From positions 24,269,660 to 24,333,659 of the forward strand of contig NC_041812.1 in the NCBI RefSeq assembly GCF_900964775.1: 64,000 nt of DNA. The letters are read 5' to 3'. The stretch comes from Scleropages formosus. Taxonomy: Eukaryota; Chordata; Actinopteri; Osteoglossiformes; Osteoglossidae. A program made the translations under genes and the position numbers. The notes beneath the pieces were generated by a model. The model ran no database searches, had not been told where the DNA came from, and worked only from the letters and a program-made list of their open reading frames with translations. Positions 62,960 to 64,000 of this stretch are shown here, piece after piece (position 1 is the first letter of the stretch; each line of letters opens with the position of its first letter).

Positions 62960-63464
62960 CTGTGGACAGAGAGAGGAGGAAAAGGGAACGACACGGAGCA
63001 GTTATTCTCACGGCCTCTTCCGCGCCGATCCGTCCTGCTCCTCCGCATTCCCTCCCAGAACAAGTCCATCTGTCAGAGCCAGAAAAGCCAAGCAGGAATG
63101 AGCAGGTAACATGTGCAGCAACCTTCGGAAGAGAGGAAGGGACCCAATATTTCTCCCGTTGTTTCCAGAATCGGAGTTACTGAGGGGTGTTTCCATATTC
63201 TAGGACCAAAGAGAGATCGGAAGGACTGCGTGTTGGAAAAGAAGAGACTGTGCGAGAGAGACGAGAGCAGGAGCTCGTGAGAGAAAAGAGAGAGAGAGGC
63301 ATCAGGACGAAGGCTGACACACTCGTGCTCATTCTGTGTGCATACACATACACACATGCACACACACATAAAATTCCTTGCAGGAAAACTGAGAAAACAG
63401 GTTCCCAATGCCAAATTTTTAGGAATGCCATTATGTTTTCATGCTTTTGTTCAGAAGTATTTAT

Positions 63465-63648
63465 GGGGCAGTAGGTGGCATCGTGTTTAGGTCTGTTATA
63501 CTGACAGCTGAAGGTTCCTGGTTAGAATCTCTTGACCATGACCAAACGTACTTGCCCTGAAGGGATACAGTAAAACACTGCCATGTACATGGGTGAATCG
63601 TCGAAAAAGCTGCTTGTCTAACATTTTAAGTAGCCCTCTCAGCTAAAC
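63465..63648 (+). repeat. SINE-C-like copy, diverged, upstream of ZDHHC7 exons
   Basis: GGGGCAGTAGGTGGCATCGT head, TGGTTAGAATCTC at the box B position, and a tail worn to AACATTTTAAGTAGCCCTCT. It directly abuts the V-SINE that follows. Confidence 0.6.
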
Positions 63649-63649
63649 A

Positions 63650-64000
63650 GGGCGGCACGGTGGCACAGCGAGTAGCGCTGCTGTCTCACAGCGCCTGGGT
63701 GGTGCGAGAGGATATAGGTTCGATCCCCACTCAGTCTGTGTGGAGTTTGTACGTTCTCCCTGTGTCTACGTGGGTTTCTGCTGGGTGCTCTGGTTTCCTC
63801 CCACAGTCGAAAGACATGCTGTTCAGGTTCACCCATAGTGTGTGAGTGACAGAGTGTGTGTGTTCCACTGATGTATGGATGAGTGACCCTGTGCAAGTCG
63901 TGTATCTAGCAGTGTAAGTCACGGTGATGAATAAGGTGTGTGGGCTGATAACCCTACATGGAGATCATTGGAAGTCGCTTTGGAGAAAAGCATCTGATAA
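63650..64000 (+). repeat. V-SINE-type copy running off the right edge
   Basis: Nearly the same as the 15.1 kb copy: GGGCGGCACGGTGGCACAGC head, box B GGTTCGATCCCC, conserved middle, and the tail to GGAGAAAAGCATCTG at the window end. Confidence 0.88.

Overview
The window is nuclear DNA of a ray-finned fish. Evidence: GT-AG introns, vertebrate gene families with human-like exon structure, tRNA-headed SINEs, a V-SINE-type family whose 3' tail looks like that of an L2/CR1 LINE, a Rex3 LINE fragment, and many dinucleotide microsatellites. The commonest SINE (called SINE-A here) resembles one I associate with early-branching teleosts such as bonytongues. That placement is a recollection and is weak.

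Layout. Positions 1-21,849 hold no gene I can support. This stretch is CpG-rich, non-coding, and scattered with SINE copies, a Rex3 fragment with intact target-site duplications, and a decayed LINE reverse-transcriptase piece. FBLN7 (fibulin-7, + strand, 7 coding exons) occupies 21,850-28,488. After a repeat-bearing gap come five genes, all on the minus strand: WDR59 (26 coding exons, 32,776-44,999, complete), two complete tandem TMED6-type p24 genes (46,085-48,933 and 49,561-51,338), TERF2 (11 coding exons, 52,113-57,235), and the last three coding exons of ZDHHC7 (61,383-62,959), whose 5' part lies beyond the right edge. I set exon borders by hand from splice signals, reading phase and remembered human protein sequences. 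Every coding sum closes in frame.

Function. The genes are not an operon and do not form one pathway. FBLN7 is a secreted matrix protein. WDR59 is a GATOR2 subunit in amino-acid signalling to mTORC1 at the lysosome. The TMED6 proteins are p24 cargo receptors of the early secretory pathway. TERF2 is a shelterin protein that binds telomeric DNA. ZDHHC7 is a Golgi palmitoyltransferase. In human, WDR59, TMED6, TERF2 and ZDHHC7 all lie on 16q22-q24 and TMED6 and TERF2 are neighbours, so the right-hand block is old linkage. FBLN7 is on human 2q13 and is the odd member.

Main points of interest: FBLN7 seems to have lost its first EGF module in frame and carries a microsatellite-coded serine run; TMED6 is duplicated, with signs of gene conversion confined to the membrane-anchor exon; WDR59 uses a GC-AG intron; TERF2 keeps the TRF2-type RAP1- and TIN2-binding motifs but shows no N-terminal Gly/Arg-rich domain; a TA-flanked MITE lies in a TERF2 intron; and base composition shifts near the FBLN7/WDR59 junction. 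I found no prokaryote-type system, CRISPR array, structural RNA gene or novel multi-gene machinery.
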